Counted from the stretch's first letter, positions 1-9,514 are shown. The stretch is 64,000 nt of DNA from Parachryseolinea silvisoli (GCF_021190955.1 NZ_JAIOAO010000004.1:496001-560000), one strand, 5' to 3'. Notes: generated from the sequence alone by a model not told the origin. Numbers and translations: made by a program.

Positions 1-529
1 GATCATTGGCAACCCGCACCCGAAGTTTATCTACGGATTCAATTTGTCGGGACGGTATAAGCGCTTCGATATTTCGGCATCGGCAAACGGCTCCTATGGC
101 AACAAGGTGCTCGATGGACAAAACTACTACAACCTGAACATGGAAGGTTCGGGCAACCAGTACGCGATCGTAGACGAGCGTTTCCGCACGCCCGAAAATC
201 CCGGTAACGGTGAGATCTACCGTGCGTCACGCGGCGGGACACAAAGTAACAGTACGCGCTTGTCTACATTTTATTTAAACGATGCCTCGTTCCTCAGAAT
301 TACCAACGTAACGATAGGCTATACGTGGAACATGGCGGCGCTTACGGGAAATACGATCTCGAACGTACGTTTCTATGTATCGTCGGATAACCTGCACACT
401 TTTCAGAAATACAGAGGCTATAATCCCGAAGTGGACTATGCCAATGGCGGAAACCTGACGCCCGGTGTGGATTACGGTAAGTATCCGCTGATGAGATCGT
501 ATAACGCAGGAATCAGAGTTCAATTCTAA
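1..529 (+). CDS. SusC/RagA-type TonB-linked outer membrane protein, C-terminal end (partial)
   Basis: The reading frame is open from base 2 of the window, so this is the 3' end of a longer gene. The visible 175 residues are the last strands of an outer-membrane beta-barrel. They include the N-P-x-P-K-F-x-Y-G-F motif near the start, a stretch on putting residues in order along the membrane (S-x-Y-L-K/N-D-A-S-F-L-R), and a terminal V-Q-F that ends in phenylalanine as barrel proteins do. Proteins of this family import oligosaccharides or peptides with energy from TonB. A SusD lipoprotein gene follows 14 bp later, which supports the assignment. The substrate cannot be told from this fragment. Confidence 0.92.
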   Translation, partial: IIGNPHPKFIYGFNLSGRYKRFDISASANGSYGNKVLDGQNYYNLNMEGSGNQYAIVDERFRTPENPGNGEIYRASRGGTQSNSTRLSTFYLNDASFLRITNVTIGYTWNMAALTGNTISNVRFYVSSDNLHTFQKYRGYNPEVDYANGGNLTPGVDYGKYPLMRSYNAGIRVQF

Positions 530-543
530 ACAGACTTTTTACC

Positions 544-2079
544 ATGAAAAATATAAGTTTCCTATTCGTAGTCGTTGCGCTGGTGCTGGCATCGTGCAGC
601 GATTATCTGGATGTACCCAACCCGAATGCGGTGCCCAGCGATCGTTATTTTTCTTCGGAGATCGACGTCGACAAAGCTGTGGCCGGGATCTATAGTGCCA
701 TCCGGAGCAACGATTGTTTAGGTGAGACCAGTGACTTGTTCAGTGAGGAGCGCTCTGACAATACCGGCCGGCTGGACAACCAGGGCAACGCGGGAGAGCC
801 CTTTCAGTTTACCAATTTTTCATTGCTGCCGGGTAACACCAACCTGAAGTCGCACTGGAGCGCCCTGTATGTGGCGGTGTCGCGCGCCAATTATGTGTTG
901 TCGTACGTGGACAATCCTGCTATTAAATTCACGAACGAGGCCAATCGTTCCATCTATAAATCAGAGGCTCTGTTCCTGCGTGCCCTCACGTATTTCCACC
1001 TGGTGCGCAAGTGGGGAGACGTGCCGATGGTAACGGAAAACCTGACGTCCTATGATGCGATCGTGACCCACACGTATCGCGTGCCACAGGAAGATGTGTA
1101 TGCGCAGATCGTTGCCGATCTGAAAGCCGCCCTGGAATCTGAAATTCCCAACATACAGGCGGCTGCGGCCAAGGGGCGTACCTGCAAGGCAGCCATCAAC
1201 GGTTTACTCGGCCAGGTATACCTGACCATGGGTGAGCTCTTTACCGCGGGCCGCCAGGAGAATCTCACCAACGCCAAAACCTACCTGGAAGCAGCGTATG
1301 GCATGCGTAGCTTTGGCCAGCTGTCTGAAATTCCGTATGCGGACGTGTTCGACGTGGCGAAGAAGAATACCTGTCCCGAGATTATTTTCCAGATCGTCTA
1401 CAAGCAAGGCGATCAGAACTACGCGTCGGGCCTGGCAGCACGCAATCAATCCATCGGGGAGACCATCAACTCGCAGAAACCGGCCACGGGGCAGGGAACG
1501 TATGTCAACACCGACCTGGTAAACGACTACGAAGCAAACGACATCCGGAAGGACTTCTCGGTGAAGTGGGCCGACCATGCGAAAGCAAAAGCCTGGTTTA
1601 TCACCAAGTATCGCGATGCAAGCGGCGCGGCGGGTATCAACGCGTATGGCGGCAACGACTTTATCCTGATGCGGTATGCCGATATCGTCCTCATGCTTGC
1701 CGAGGTGAACGAGCGTCTTGGAAACACCGCGGAGGCGATTGGCTACCTGGATCAGGCGCGCACGCGGGCCGGCCTTCTGCCGTATGCCACGGCGGATGCA
1801 GATCCCGTGTATCACGCGAAATATCCGACGCTGCAGTTGGCTATATTGCACGAACGTCGGGTCGAGCTGGCGTTTGAAAACCACCGCCTGTTCGATCTGC
1901 TCCGTACCTTCGGCTCGGAACCTCAGGGTTTTGTCGACTATATGAAGAGCAAGAATCCGGCGGACTACGGCATTTCGGATCTGAAAAACGTGTCCACCAA
2001 AGATGTTTATTTTCCGATACCGTTCGATGAATACAAGCTCGATCCCGAGAAGATGTATCAGAACGAGGGATATAAATAA
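544..2079 (+). CDS. SusD/RagB family nutrient-binding lipoprotein
   Basis: This 511-residue lipoprotein is the surface substrate-capture partner of the SusC transporter encoded just upstream. Its signal peptide ends in a lipobox (L-A-S-C at residues 15-18), followed by the S-D-Y-L-D-V-P-N-P start typical of SusD proteins. The central part contains the SusD helix signature A-L-F-L-R-A-L-T-Y-F-H-L-V-R-K-W-G-D-V-P. The C-terminal region has the R-Y-A-D-I-V-L-M-L-A-E and R-R-V-E-L-A-F-E-N-H-R-L-F-D-L-L-R motifs. It is co-transcribed with the SusC gene and probably with the DUF218 gene 6 bp downstream. No glycosidase is visible in this operon, so the ligand is unknown. Confidence 0.96.
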   Translation: MKNISFLFVVVALVLASCSDYLDVPNPNAVPSDRYFSSEIDVDKAVAGIYSAIRSNDCLGETSDLFSEERSDNTGRLDNQGNAGEPFQFTNFSLLPGNTNLKSHWSALYVAVSRANYVLSYVDNPAIKFTNEANRSIYKSEALFLRALTYFHLVRKWGDVPMVTENLTSYDAIVTHTYRVPQEDVYAQIVADLKAALESEIPNIQAAAAKGRTCKAAINGLLGQVYLTMGELFTAGRQENLTNAKTYLEAAYGMRSFGQLSEIPYADVFDVAKKNTCPEIIFQIVYKQGDQNYASGLAARNQSIGETINSQKPATGQGTYVNTDLVNDYEANDIRKDFSVKWADHAKAKAWFITKYRDASGAAGINAYGGNDFILMRYADIVLMLAEVNERLGNTAEAIGYLDQARTRAGLLPYATADADPVYHAKYPTLQLAILHERRVELAFENHRLFDLLRTFGSEPQGFVDYMKSKNPADYGISDLKNVSTKDVYFPIPFDEYKLDPEKMYQNEGYK

Positions 2080-2085
2080 GATACC

Positions 2086-3339
2086 ATGAAGAGAATCAAC
2101 GCCATTATTGTTTTGATGCTGATGGCCGCGTGTGCGGCCGCGCAGGGGTATGATAAAAATTATCGCAGGCTGTCTTCCGGCGACCTGACGGCGGATAAGA
2201 ATTTTTATTTACTCACGGTGATCGACAAGACGTCGGACGTGAGGGCTGTTCTGGCGGGGAACGTTGCCTTGAAGTCTTTTCTACAGGCGAAGGTCGGAAT
2301 TCTGAAGGCGCACGTTACGGATACATGCTCGTATCCTGCCAGCCTGATGCCTGACTTTCTCTGGAAGAGCGATACGGCGTCGCTCGCCGGGGAGCTAAAC
2401 CATGTTTACGCGGCCAATAAAAAGGTGTTTGACAAAATGATCGATGCGCATCTGCGGCCGTCGGGTTATTACCAGCGCTTTGCGGGTATGGCAAACGGTG
2501 TATTGCTGGCCAGGGCGTGGAGCCAGTGCTTTTATGGGATGGATTATATTATAAATCAATACGGGCTGGGCAAACGCATGCGCTATCCGCACATCGACTC
2601 GGTTAGTTATGTCGTGACCTCACGCATGTACCGCACGACGTTGAAAGATATCATGTCGTCTCTGGCAGAGGTGAGTGAAGGCCTGGATGTATTTTACAAG
2701 CCATCGCTTGCGGTGGCCATGCAGCTGATGCAGGCAAACGACCGGGATGAGCCGGCGCGTCTGGAACCTTTGGAAGAAGGTGTTAATAAGGCCGCCTTCG
2801 AGCAGAGTAAAAAAACCGACTGGAAGAAATACCGGTATGCTGCCATTGTGTTGCCGGGGGCGGGGCCTGCGCTGACCACGACGCCGGTGAGTCCGAATGG
2901 AAAAATTCATTGTGATATGGCGGCGCGCCGATACCTGGCCGGGGATGCACCGTTCATTATTCCTTCGGGTGGGTATTGTTACCCGTTTCAGGGGCCGTAC
3001 AACGAAGCCGTGGAAATGAAGAAGTACCTGATGGAGAAGTATAACATTCCCGCCTCGGCCATTATTGTCGAGCCGCAGGCGCGGCACACGACGACCAATA
3101 TTCGCAATGCGGTGCGGTTGATGGTCCGGTATGGAATTCCCGTCACGGGGCCAGCGTTGTTTGTAACATCGATGTCACAAACCAAATACGCCGCCGCCGA
3201 CAGTTTTGATGCTCGAAATATCCGGGAGCTGGGATACACGCCGTACACGCGGAAAAAACAACTGACGAATCACGTCATCGAGTTTTATCCGGTTATGGAG
3301 TGTTTGCATATGGATCCCCTGGATCCGCTGGACCCGTAG
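2086..3339 (+). CDS. Secreted DUF218 (YdcF/SanA/ElyC-like) family protein
   Basis: A 417-residue protein with an N-terminal signal peptide that ends near A-C-A-A-A-Q (residues 15-20), so it acts in the envelope or outside the cell. Residues about 250-380 match the DUF218 Rossmann-like fold: a Y-A-A-I-V-L-P-G-A-G strand, a segment of sugar-phosphate-loop character (F-I-I-P-S-G-G-Y), an E-A-V-E-M-K-K-Y-L helix, then T-T-T-N-I-R-N-A and A-L-F-V-T-S. Family members such as SanA and ElyC affect cell-wall precursors, but the biochemical activity is poorly known. The N-terminal 240 residues are not recognised. The gene starts 6 bp after the SusD gene and is the last of the operon before a terminator. 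A DUF218 domain in a SusCD operon is unusual. Confidence 0.75.
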   Translation: MKRINAIIVLMLMAACAAAQGYDKNYRRLSSGDLTADKNFYLLTVIDKTSDVRAVLAGNVALKSFLQAKVGILKAHVTDTCSYPASLMPDFLWKSDTASLAGELNHVYAANKKVFDKMIDAHLRPSGYYQRFAGMANGVLLARAWSQCFYGMDYIINQYGLGKRMRYPHIDSVSYVVTSRMYRTTLKDIMSSLAEVSEGLDVFYKPSLAVAMQLMQANDRDEPARLEPLEEGVNKAAFEQSKKTDWKKYRYAAIVLPGAGPALTTTPVSPNGKIHCDMAARRYLAGDAPFIIPSGGYCYPFQGPYNEAVEMKKYLMEKYNIPASAIIVEPQARHTTTNIRNAVRLMVRYGIPVTGPALFVTSMSQTKYAAADSFDARNIRELGYTPYTRKKQLTNHVIEFYPVMECLHMDPLDPLDP

Positions 3340-3365
3340 TGCCGGCGTGTTGCCAGAGAGACTTG

Positions 3366-3410
3366 CCCATCCTGCGTCATAGCCTATGACGCAGGGTGGG
3401 TTTTCTTTTT
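3366..3410 (+). terminator. Rho-independent terminator of the SusCD-DUF218 operon
   Basis: A 16-bp stem (3366-3381 with 3385-3400, one G-U pair) closes a 3-base loop and is followed by TTTTCTTTTT. It lies 26 bp after the DUF218 stop codon. A related hairpin sits at 13941-13980. Confidence 0.93.
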
Positions 3411-3498
3411 ATCGGGGGCCACGTCGTGAAGTTTGCAGCGTTGTAACCCCAGGGGGCCGTTATCCGTTAAAGTCAGATTCACGAACCCCCAAAATGTT

Positions 3499-5742
3499 AT
3501 GATGCAAGAGTATATTCAGATCCGCGGCGCACGCGAAAACAACCTGAAAGACATTTCTCTCCGCGTACCGAAACGGAAGATCACCATCTTCACCGGTGTT
3601 TCGGGCTCGGGCAAGTCGTCGATCGTCTTCGACACGATTGCCACGGAGGCGCAACGGCAGCTGTACGAGAACTTCACGATGTTTGTGCGCAACTTCCTGC
3701 CGCGGTATGCACCCCCGCAAGCCGATGCCATCGAAAATCTGAGTATGCCCGTGGTCGTGGACCAGAAGCGCCTGGGCGGTGGGTCGCACTCTACCGTGGG
3801 GACGATCACGGATATCGCCCCGGTGTTGCGGCTGCTCTATTCCCGCGTAGGCCAGCCGTATGCGGGCAACTCCAATGTGTTTTCCTTTAACGATCCCCAG
3901 GGCATGTGCCCGGAATGCCATGGGCTGGGGAAAAAAATGGGCGTGCTGGCCGACTCGTTCGTAGACCTGGACAAGTCCTTGAACGAAGGGGCGGTGCAGG
4001 TGCCGGTGTTTGCGACCTGGGAGAATGCAATGTATCAGGGCTCGGGGTTGTTTGATAACGACAAGAAGCTGCGCGATTTCTCGCCCGAAGAGATGGACCT
4101 GCTGCTGCACAGCAAACCCCGCAAGGTGAAGATGCAGTTTGGTGGTGGTGAGATGAATATTACTTTCCAGGGCGTGATCGAGAAATTTACGAAAGCCTTT
4201 ATCAAGCGCGACCTGAAGACGATGTCGGAGCGAACCCAAAAGCGTGTGGAACCCTACATCGGCCTGCAGCGGTGTCCGTTGTGTAAAGGCGCGCGGTTGA
4301 GTCAGGCGGCGTTGCACTGTAAGATTGGTGGTAAGAATATTGCCGAGCTTTCGGCGCTGGAGATTACCGAGCTGATCAACGTACTCGAAGCGATCGATGC
4401 ACCCGTCGCAGGGCCTATGCTGGGCACACTGAAAGAAAGACTGCAACACCTGGTGGATATTGGACTGGATTACCTGAGCCTCGATCGTGAGACCAGCAGC
4501 TTGTCGGGCGGCGAGTCGCAACGCATCAAGATGGTAAAGCACCTGAGCAGCAGCCTGGTGGATGTGATGTATATCTTCGACGAGCCGAGCGTGGGGCTGC
4601 ACCCGCGCGATGTGCACCGGTTGAATGATCTGTTGAAGAAGTTGCGGGACAAGGGCAATACGGTAATCGTCGTGGAGCACGACCCGGATGTGATTAAAGT
4701 CGCCGACCACATTGTGGATGTGGGGCCGCACGCCGGCAATCGCGGCGGTACCATTATGTTTGAAGGGACGTTTGATGCGTTGCTGACGTCGGGTACACTG
4801 ACGGGGCGGCACATGCGGCAGGCGACGCCGATCAAGAGTACATTTCGCCGGGCGACGGGGTCGTTGGCCATTCGGCACGCCCGCGTCAACAATCTACACG
4901 ACGTGAGTGTCCAGATCCCCACCGGTATCCTGACCGTGGTGACGGGTGTCGCGGGATCCGGCAAAAGCTCGTTGATTCATCACGTCTTTTTAAAGCAGCA
5001 TGCCGACGCCGTGGTTATTGACCAGTCGGCCGTGGGTACGTCGACGCGCTCCAATCCCGCTACCTATACGGGTATTATGGATGATGTGCGAAAGGTTTTT
5101 GCTGCGAAGAACAATGTAAGCGCTTCGCTGTTTAGTTTCAACTCCGCCGGGGCGTGTGAAAATTGTCAGGGCGCCGGTGTGCTCTATACCGACCTGGCGT
5201 TTCTGGATGGCGTAAAGGTTCCCTGCGATGTTTGCGAAGGGAAGCGGTTTAAAGAGGAGGTGCTGCAGTATACCCTCGACGGCAAGTCGATTGCCGATGT
5301 GCTGGATATGACGATGACGGAGGCCAGCGAGTTCTTTAAGCAAAAGGAGATACAAAAGAAGCTGCAGGCGTTGCGCGACGTAGGGTTGGATTACCTGACG
5401 CTCGGGCAGCCGCTCAGCACGTTGTCGGGTGGGGAGTGCCAGCGCATCAAGCTGGCCAGCGAGCTGCACAAGAAAGGCAGTATCTATGTACTGGATGAGC
5501 CCACTACGGGGTTACACATGTCGGACATCGATCACCTCTTGAGCATCATGAACCGCCTGGTAGACGCCGGCAACACGGTGATTGTGATCGAGCACAACGT
5601 AAGCGTCATGCGCCACGCAGACTGGATCATCGACATGGGCCCCGACGGCGGGCATAAAGGCGGACGCGTTGTGTTTGAGGGAACGCCGCAGGAGCTGCTG
5701 CACGCGGAGGGGTCGATTACGAGTGGTTATATAGGGGCATGA
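3499..5742 (+). CDS. UvrA-like ABC ATPase lacking the UvrB-binding domain
   Basis: A 748-residue protein with two ABC ATPase modules of UvrA type. Module 1 has the Walker A G-V-S-G-S-G-K-S-S (33-41), zinc-finger cysteines in C-P-E-C-H-G-L-G, and the signature L-S-G-G-E-S-Q-R with Walker B Y-I-F-D-E-P. Module 2 has G-V-A-G-S-G-K-S-S, C-E-N-C-Q-G-A-G, C-D-V-C-E-G, L-S-G-G-E-C-Q-R and Y-V-L-D-E-P-T. Canonical UvrA is about 940 residues. Here the UvrB-binding and first zinc region between the S-T-V-G-T-I strand and the C-P-E-C finger is missing. Short UvrA paralogues of this kind include DrrC, linked to drug resistance, so a role in binding DNA or intercalators is more likely than classical excision repair. 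A TTG at 3433 is in frame, but the ATG at 3499 fits the family start better. Confidence 0.88.
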   Translation: MMQEYIQIRGARENNLKDISLRVPKRKITIFTGVSGSGKSSIVFDTIATEAQRQLYENFTMFVRNFLPRYAPPQADAIENLSMPVVVDQKRLGGGSHSTVGTITDIAPVLRLLYSRVGQPYAGNSNVFSFNDPQGMCPECHGLGKKMGVLADSFVDLDKSLNEGAVQVPVFATWENAMYQGSGLFDNDKKLRDFSPEEMDLLLHSKPRKVKMQFGGGEMNITFQGVIEKFTKAFIKRDLKTMSERTQKRVEPYIGLQRCPLCKGARLSQAALHCKIGGKNIAELSALEITELINVLEAIDAPVAGPMLGTLKERLQHLVDIGLDYLSLDRETSSLSGGESQRIKMVKHLSSSLVDVMYIFDEPSVGLHPRDVHRLNDLLKKLRDKGNTVIVVEHDPDVIKVADHIVDVGPHAGNRGGTIMFEGTFDALLTSGTLTGRHMRQATPIKSTFRRATGSLAIRHARVNNLHDVSVQIPTGILTVVTGVAGSGKSSLIHHVFLKQHADAVVIDQSAVGTSTRSNPATYTGIMDDVRKVFAAKNNVSASLFSFNSAGACENCQGAGVLYTDLAFLDGVKVPCDVCEGKRFKEEVLQYTLDGKSIADVLDMTMTEASEFFKQKEIQKKLQALRDVGLDYLTLGQPLSTLSGGECQRIKLASELHKKGSIYVLDEPTTGLHMSDIDHLLSIMNRLVDAGNTVIVIEHNVSVMRHADWIIDMGPDGGHKGGRVVFEGTPQELLHAEGSITSGYIGA

Positions 5743-5753
5743 TGAAAGAGTGT

Positions 5754-5828
5754 GCGTGTGGGTGTGAGCGCGAAGAAAAATACAGAACACCTGTATTCGC
5801 TCTCGCGCTCACACTCACGCTGCTTTTT
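5754..5828 (+). terminator. Terminator hairpin after the UvrA-like gene
   Basis: A long imperfect inverted repeat (GCGTG 5754-5758 and GTGTGAGCGCGA 5762-5773 pair with TCGCGCTCACAC 5803-5814 and CACGC 5816-5820) is followed by TGCTTTTTT. It separates two convergent genes and ends transcription of the plus-strand gene. Confidence 0.75.
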
Positions 5829-5830
5829 TG

Positions 5831-7250
5831 CTACTCTTCGTATGTAAAAGCCGCTTCCGCGGAAACATAAGATGCCTGCACGCCTACCGTCACTTTATAC
5901 GTCCCGGGCCACAGTTGCGGCACGATCACCGTTATTTGCGTATCGGTGATTGACGTCACGAGGCCTGTCCGTGAATTGAGCCCTGTGGCAAAATCAGAAA
6001 AACTGACACTGGTATTTCCGCCCTTATTGCCGGTATAGTTTTTATCGATAAAGTTTGTTCCAGTAATGGTCATGGTAGCGTATTGGGATCCCGAGGATGG
6101 CGTAAACGACGTAACGGATGGCACGATAACCTCAAAGGACTCGGGCGCCGTGGCCGTCATGCCGGCTACGGTAACAGACACGGGATACTTTCCTGCCGCG
6201 AGCCTGTGGTACGCTGACGAGCAGCTCGTTATGTCCGGGCCTGGCAACGGAGCCCCGCTCGATGACTTTGCTGCCAAAGGCCACTTGCTCGAACCGGTAA
6301 GAATCTCTAAAACCCTTACCGATAATCTTCACCAACTGCCCGGAGTATCCGCGGGTAAGCGAAAGCGACTCGATGACAGGAGCCTTCAGTATAAAATTAT
6401 TGTCCGAGGTCAGAAGCTCTTCACCCGGTATACTGATTCGAATCTGTACCGAAGACGCTTCTATATCATCCGGCACAATGACCTTTGCCGACGTCTTGTC
6501 GACGCTCACCACCGTAGCATCAACGCCTCCAAAGCTGACGGCCAACCGGTCGGGATCCGTACCCAGGTTTTCGCCGGTCAGGGTAATCTCATCACCGATA
6601 AACGCTGTCGCCGGGGAGAAGCCTGAAAACACCGGTGGACCGGTGACTTCCACCAGGTCGGCGGCCGTGGCGGTCAATCCGGCTACCGTGACGCCGACAG
6701 TATATTTTCCCGGCGTCGCATCGGCGGGAATATATAGGTGAAGCTCGGTATTGCCGGGGTCGACTGATTCACCTTTCAACAGGGTATTCCCAAACTTTAC
6801 CTGCTCAAACCTTTGGGAGTTTCTAAACCCGTTGCCTTTGACGACCACCTCTTGCCCGGGCAATACCGAAGTCGGCGAGATAGATTCGATCACTGGCGCT
6901 TTCAGGGTAAAGGCTTTACCCGCTTTTAAAGACGCCAGGCTTATCCGGAGCGCTAACCCGACAGAAGCTGCTTCTATATCATCGGGCACAATCACCCTGG
7001 CGGATGTCCCGTCCACACTCACGACGTTCGCGACAACATCGCCGAAGGTAACGATGAGCGCATGCGGATTGGTGCCCAGGTTCTTACCCTGGATCGTTAT
7101 CTCCTCGCCGATGAAAGCCGTCGCCGGCGAAAAGTCTAAAAACGCAACATCATCAGGATTGGTGGAGAGGTCGTCATTGTCCTCACCACACGCAACAAGA
7201 AGTGACAAACACACGGCAGCCTGAACAAACAGGAGTTGTACTTTTTTCAT
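5831..7250 (-). pseudogene. IPT/TIG-repeat cell-surface lipoprotein, frameshifted
   Basis: A lipoprotein (signal ending L-L-V-A-C, start codon ATG at 7250) made of about five IPT/TIG immunoglobulin-like repeats of 80-90 residues, arranged A-B-A-B-C. Repeats 1 and 3 both open with F-S-P-A-T-A-F-I-G, and repeats 2 and 4 share G-x-G-F-R-x-S-x-R-F-E-Q-V. IPT/TIG repeats in Bacteroidota often occur in glycan-binding proteins of polysaccharide loci. The frame breaks near 6200: upstream it reads S-V-P-Q-A, and the continuation G-K-Y-P-V-S-V-T-V-A-G, matching repeat 2, lies in the +1 frame down to the stop at 5831. Removing one base near 6200 restores the whole protein. It may be a real mutation, a phase-variable site or a sequencing error. 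Confidence 0.8.
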
Positions 7251-7583
7251 TAACACAGCTTACTAATTTGAGATTAGACAATCGTTATTTCTGATACAGT
7301 TAAAATTTGGCCAATAGCTCTGGAAGAGCCTCAACATAATTTCTGATACTACTAAATCGCGTTGCGAAGGTAGCTACCCCGCCAGAATATCCAAGAGAAG
7401 GACTATAAATAGTTAGTATATCATTGGTAACCGCTGATGAAGGCTACCCAGCGAGGTTCTGACAGGCCGTGTGTTTACGTGCGATCGATGTACAGCATTC
7501 GGTATGGCTACAACGCCAGTCGATTCGACTAAAATGCCTGGCAATTCCTGACGGAGATTTGTGGTATAAAAAAATCAACGCAT
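7251..7583. other. Intergenic region between divergent genes
   Basis: This 333-base, AT-richer stretch lies between the IPT/TIG gene and the NmrA-like gene and must hold both promoters. A short direct repeat TTTCTGATAC occurs at about 7288-7297 and 7330-7339. No convincing promoter, RNA or conserved small gene is seen; a 70-codon open frame starting at 7469 overlaps the NmrA gene out of frame and looks spurious. Confidence 0.4.
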
Positions 7584-8480
7584 ATGAGAATTGTTATTAC
7601 AGGCTCGCTGGGCCATATCAGCAAGCCGCTTACCCAAACAATCGTTGCCAACGGGCACCAGGTGATCGTGATCAGCAGTAAGGCTGATAAGAAGGACGCT
7701 ATTGAATCACTGGGCGCCGTGGCCGCGATTGGATCGTTGGAGGATGTTTCCTTTCTGACAGAAACGTTCAAAGGCGCCGACGTAGTATATTGTATGACGC
7801 CGCCCAATTATTACTATGACCAGTCGCTGGAGCCCATCTCGTATACCCGGCAGTTGGGTGAGTGTTACGCACGAGCTATTGTTGCTTCGGGCGTACAGCG
7901 TGTGATTCACCTGAGCAGCTTTGGCGCGGACCTGGACGCCGGGACGGGATTTATTTTAGGCGCGCACGCGGTAGAGCAGGTCTTCGCAGCGTTGCCGGCG
8001 GAGATAAACATTACCACCCTGCGGCCTACGTCTTTTCATTACAACCTGTTGAGCTTTATCGGGCAGATCAAAGTGACGGGAAAGATCGCCTCCAATTATG
8101 GGGCGGAGGATGTGGTGGCCATTGTTTCACCGCTGGATATTGCGGATGCGATCGCGGATGAAATAGAACATCCTGCCACGGGCCGGAAGATACGGTATGT
8201 GGCCAGCGAGGAGCTGACGGCGAATGAGATTGCACGCGTCTTAGGCGATGCCATCGGCAAACCGGGTCTGCGATGGGAAGTAATCTCCAACGAAGAGATG
8301 TTGGCCCGTGCGCTGCAGGCAGGTTTTAACGCGCATTCAGCCCGGCTGTATGTGGACTTGTATGACAGTCTTCACACGGGAAAGCTGGCGGAGGACTATA
8401 ACAAGCATAAGCCCGTTTTTGGCAAGGTTAAGCTGACTGATTTTGCGAAGGAGTTTGCAGCAGTCTATCATCAAAGCTGA
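7584..8480 (+). CDS. NmrA-like NAD(P)-binding oxidoreductase
   Basis: A 298-residue atypical short-chain dehydrogenase. It begins with a Rossmann strand and dinucleotide loop (M-R-I-V-I-T-G-S-L-G-H-I-S), continues with G-A-V-A-A-I-G-S-L-E-D and F-K-G-A-D-V-V-Y-C-M-T-P-P, and has the H-L-S-S-F-G-A motif at about residue 110. The whole length fits the NmrA/TMR-like family of cytoplasmic NAD(P)(H) sensors or reductases. It lacks a clear Y-x-x-x-K catalytic pair in the usual place, as many NmrA-like proteins do. The AraC-type regulator gene follows after 12 bp and is probably co-transcribed. The substrate is unknown. Confidence 0.85.
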   Translation: MRIVITGSLGHISKPLTQTIVANGHQVIVISSKADKKDAIESLGAVAAIGSLEDVSFLTETFKGADVVYCMTPPNYYYDQSLEPISYTRQLGECYARAIVASGVQRVIHLSSFGADLDAGTGFILGAHAVEQVFAALPAEINITTLRPTSFHYNLLSFIGQIKVTGKIASNYGAEDVVAIVSPLDIADAIADEIEHPATGRKIRYVASEELTANEIARVLGDAIGKPGLRWEVISNEEMLARALQAGFNAHSARLYVDLYDSLHTGKLAEDYNKHKPVFGKVKLTDFAKEFAAVYHQS

Positions 8481-8492
8481 TACCTTTGTCGT

Positions 8493-9410
8493 ATGAGTCA
8501 GAGCCAACCGCAGCACATCCGTTCCATCAGCGAATACCATCGCCTGATGCAGCTACCGAAGCCGGAGCATCCGCTCATCAGTGTGGTTCGGTTTGAGGAC
8601 GTCCGTCATTCGGACACGAGCAACGCGCTGACGATGGTATTGAATCACTATTCGATTGCGTTGAAGCGGAACTTTGGCGGGAAGATGAAATACGGTCAGC
8701 AGGTTTATGACTTCGACGAGGGGATCATGACGTTTATGGCGCCGGGGCAAGTGCTTCGCATCGAGTGGGAGCCGGACAAAGAAGTTGAACATACGGGATG
8801 GATGTTGCTGATCCATCCCGATTTTCTCTGGAATACGCCGTTGGCAAAGTCTATTAAGCAATACGCCTTTTTTGATTATGCGGTGCACGAGGCGCTCTTC
8901 CTGTCGGAGAAAGAGGAAGCGATTGTGATAGGGGTGATGCAAAGCATTATACATGAATACCGGGCGAACATGGATCAGTTTAGTCAGGCGATCGTCATTT
9001 CGCAGTTGGAAGTGTTGCTGAACTACGCGGATCGTTTTTATAACCGTCAGTTTCTTACGCGGAAGGTCAGCAATCATAAGTTGCTGGCGCGTATGGAGGA
9101 CCTGTTGGCGGCGTATCTGGCGAGTGATACCCTGATGGAAAAAGGCGTACCGACGGTGACGTATCTGGCGAATGAGCTGAATGTGTCGCCGGGGTATTTG
9201 GGGAGTATGTTACGGATGCTAACGGGGAAAAATACGCAGCAGCATATTCATGATAAGCTGATTGATCGGGCAAAGGAGAAGCTGTCGACGACGGATCTGA
9301 CCGTGAGTGAGATTGCGTATCAATTGGGCTTTTCGCATCCGCAGTCGTTTAGTAAGTTGTTTAAGGCGAAGACGAATCTTTCGCCGTTGGAGTTTAGGCA
9401 ATCGTTTTGA
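8493..9410 (+). CDS. AraC family transcriptional regulator
   Basis: A 305-residue regulator with an N-terminal cupin-like sensing region (residues about 20-170) and a C-terminal pair of helix-turn-helix motifs (about 205-305). The DNA-binding half shows L-A-N-E-L-N-V-S-P-G-Y-L-G-S-M-L in the first motif and V-S-E-I-A-Y-Q-L-G-F-S-H-P-Q-S-F-S-K-L-F-K in the second, the latter very typical of AraC/XylS proteins. It follows the NmrA-like oxidoreductase by 12 bp and likely controls it. Such oxidoreductase plus AraC pairs are common in Bacteroidota and often respond to small organic molecules. Confidence 0.93.
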   Translation: MSQSQPQHIRSISEYHRLMQLPKPEHPLISVVRFEDVRHSDTSNALTMVLNHYSIALKRNFGGKMKYGQQVYDFDEGIMTFMAPGQVLRIEWEPDKEVEHTGWMLLIHPDFLWNTPLAKSIKQYAFFDYAVHEALFLSEKEEAIVIGVMQSIIHEYRANMDQFSQAIVISQLEVLLNYADRFYNRQFLTRKVSNHKLLARMEDLLAAYLASDTLMEKGVPTVTYLANELNVSPGYLGSMLRMLTGKNTQQHIHDKLIDRAKEKLSTTDLTVSEIAYQLGFSHPQSFSKLFKAKTNLSPLEFRQSF

Positions 9411-9436
9411 GCAAGCTGCAAGAATCTGCAACCCAC

Positions 9437-9448
9437 GATTTGTCCCAT
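9437..9448 (+). promoter_or_regulatory. Shared 12-bp motif upstream of the second AraC gene
   Basis: GATTTGTCCCAT at this site matches GATTTGTCCTAT at 10371-10382 in 11 of 12 positions. One copy precedes the AraC-type gene at 9515 and the other precedes the flavoprotein gene at 10459. This suggests a regulator binding site, possibly for that AraC protein itself. Confidence 0.45.
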
Positions 9449-9514
9449 GGATTTTATTTTGCCGGGTGTCGGGATTCCTTTTCTTTACGGCAGGCTTTTG
9501 TCAATTTTGGTGCT

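Noticed and set aside
5754-5830. A CRISPR-like or repeat array at the GTGTG-rich stretch
   Set aside because: It is a single imperfect inverted repeat acting as a terminator, without regular spacers.
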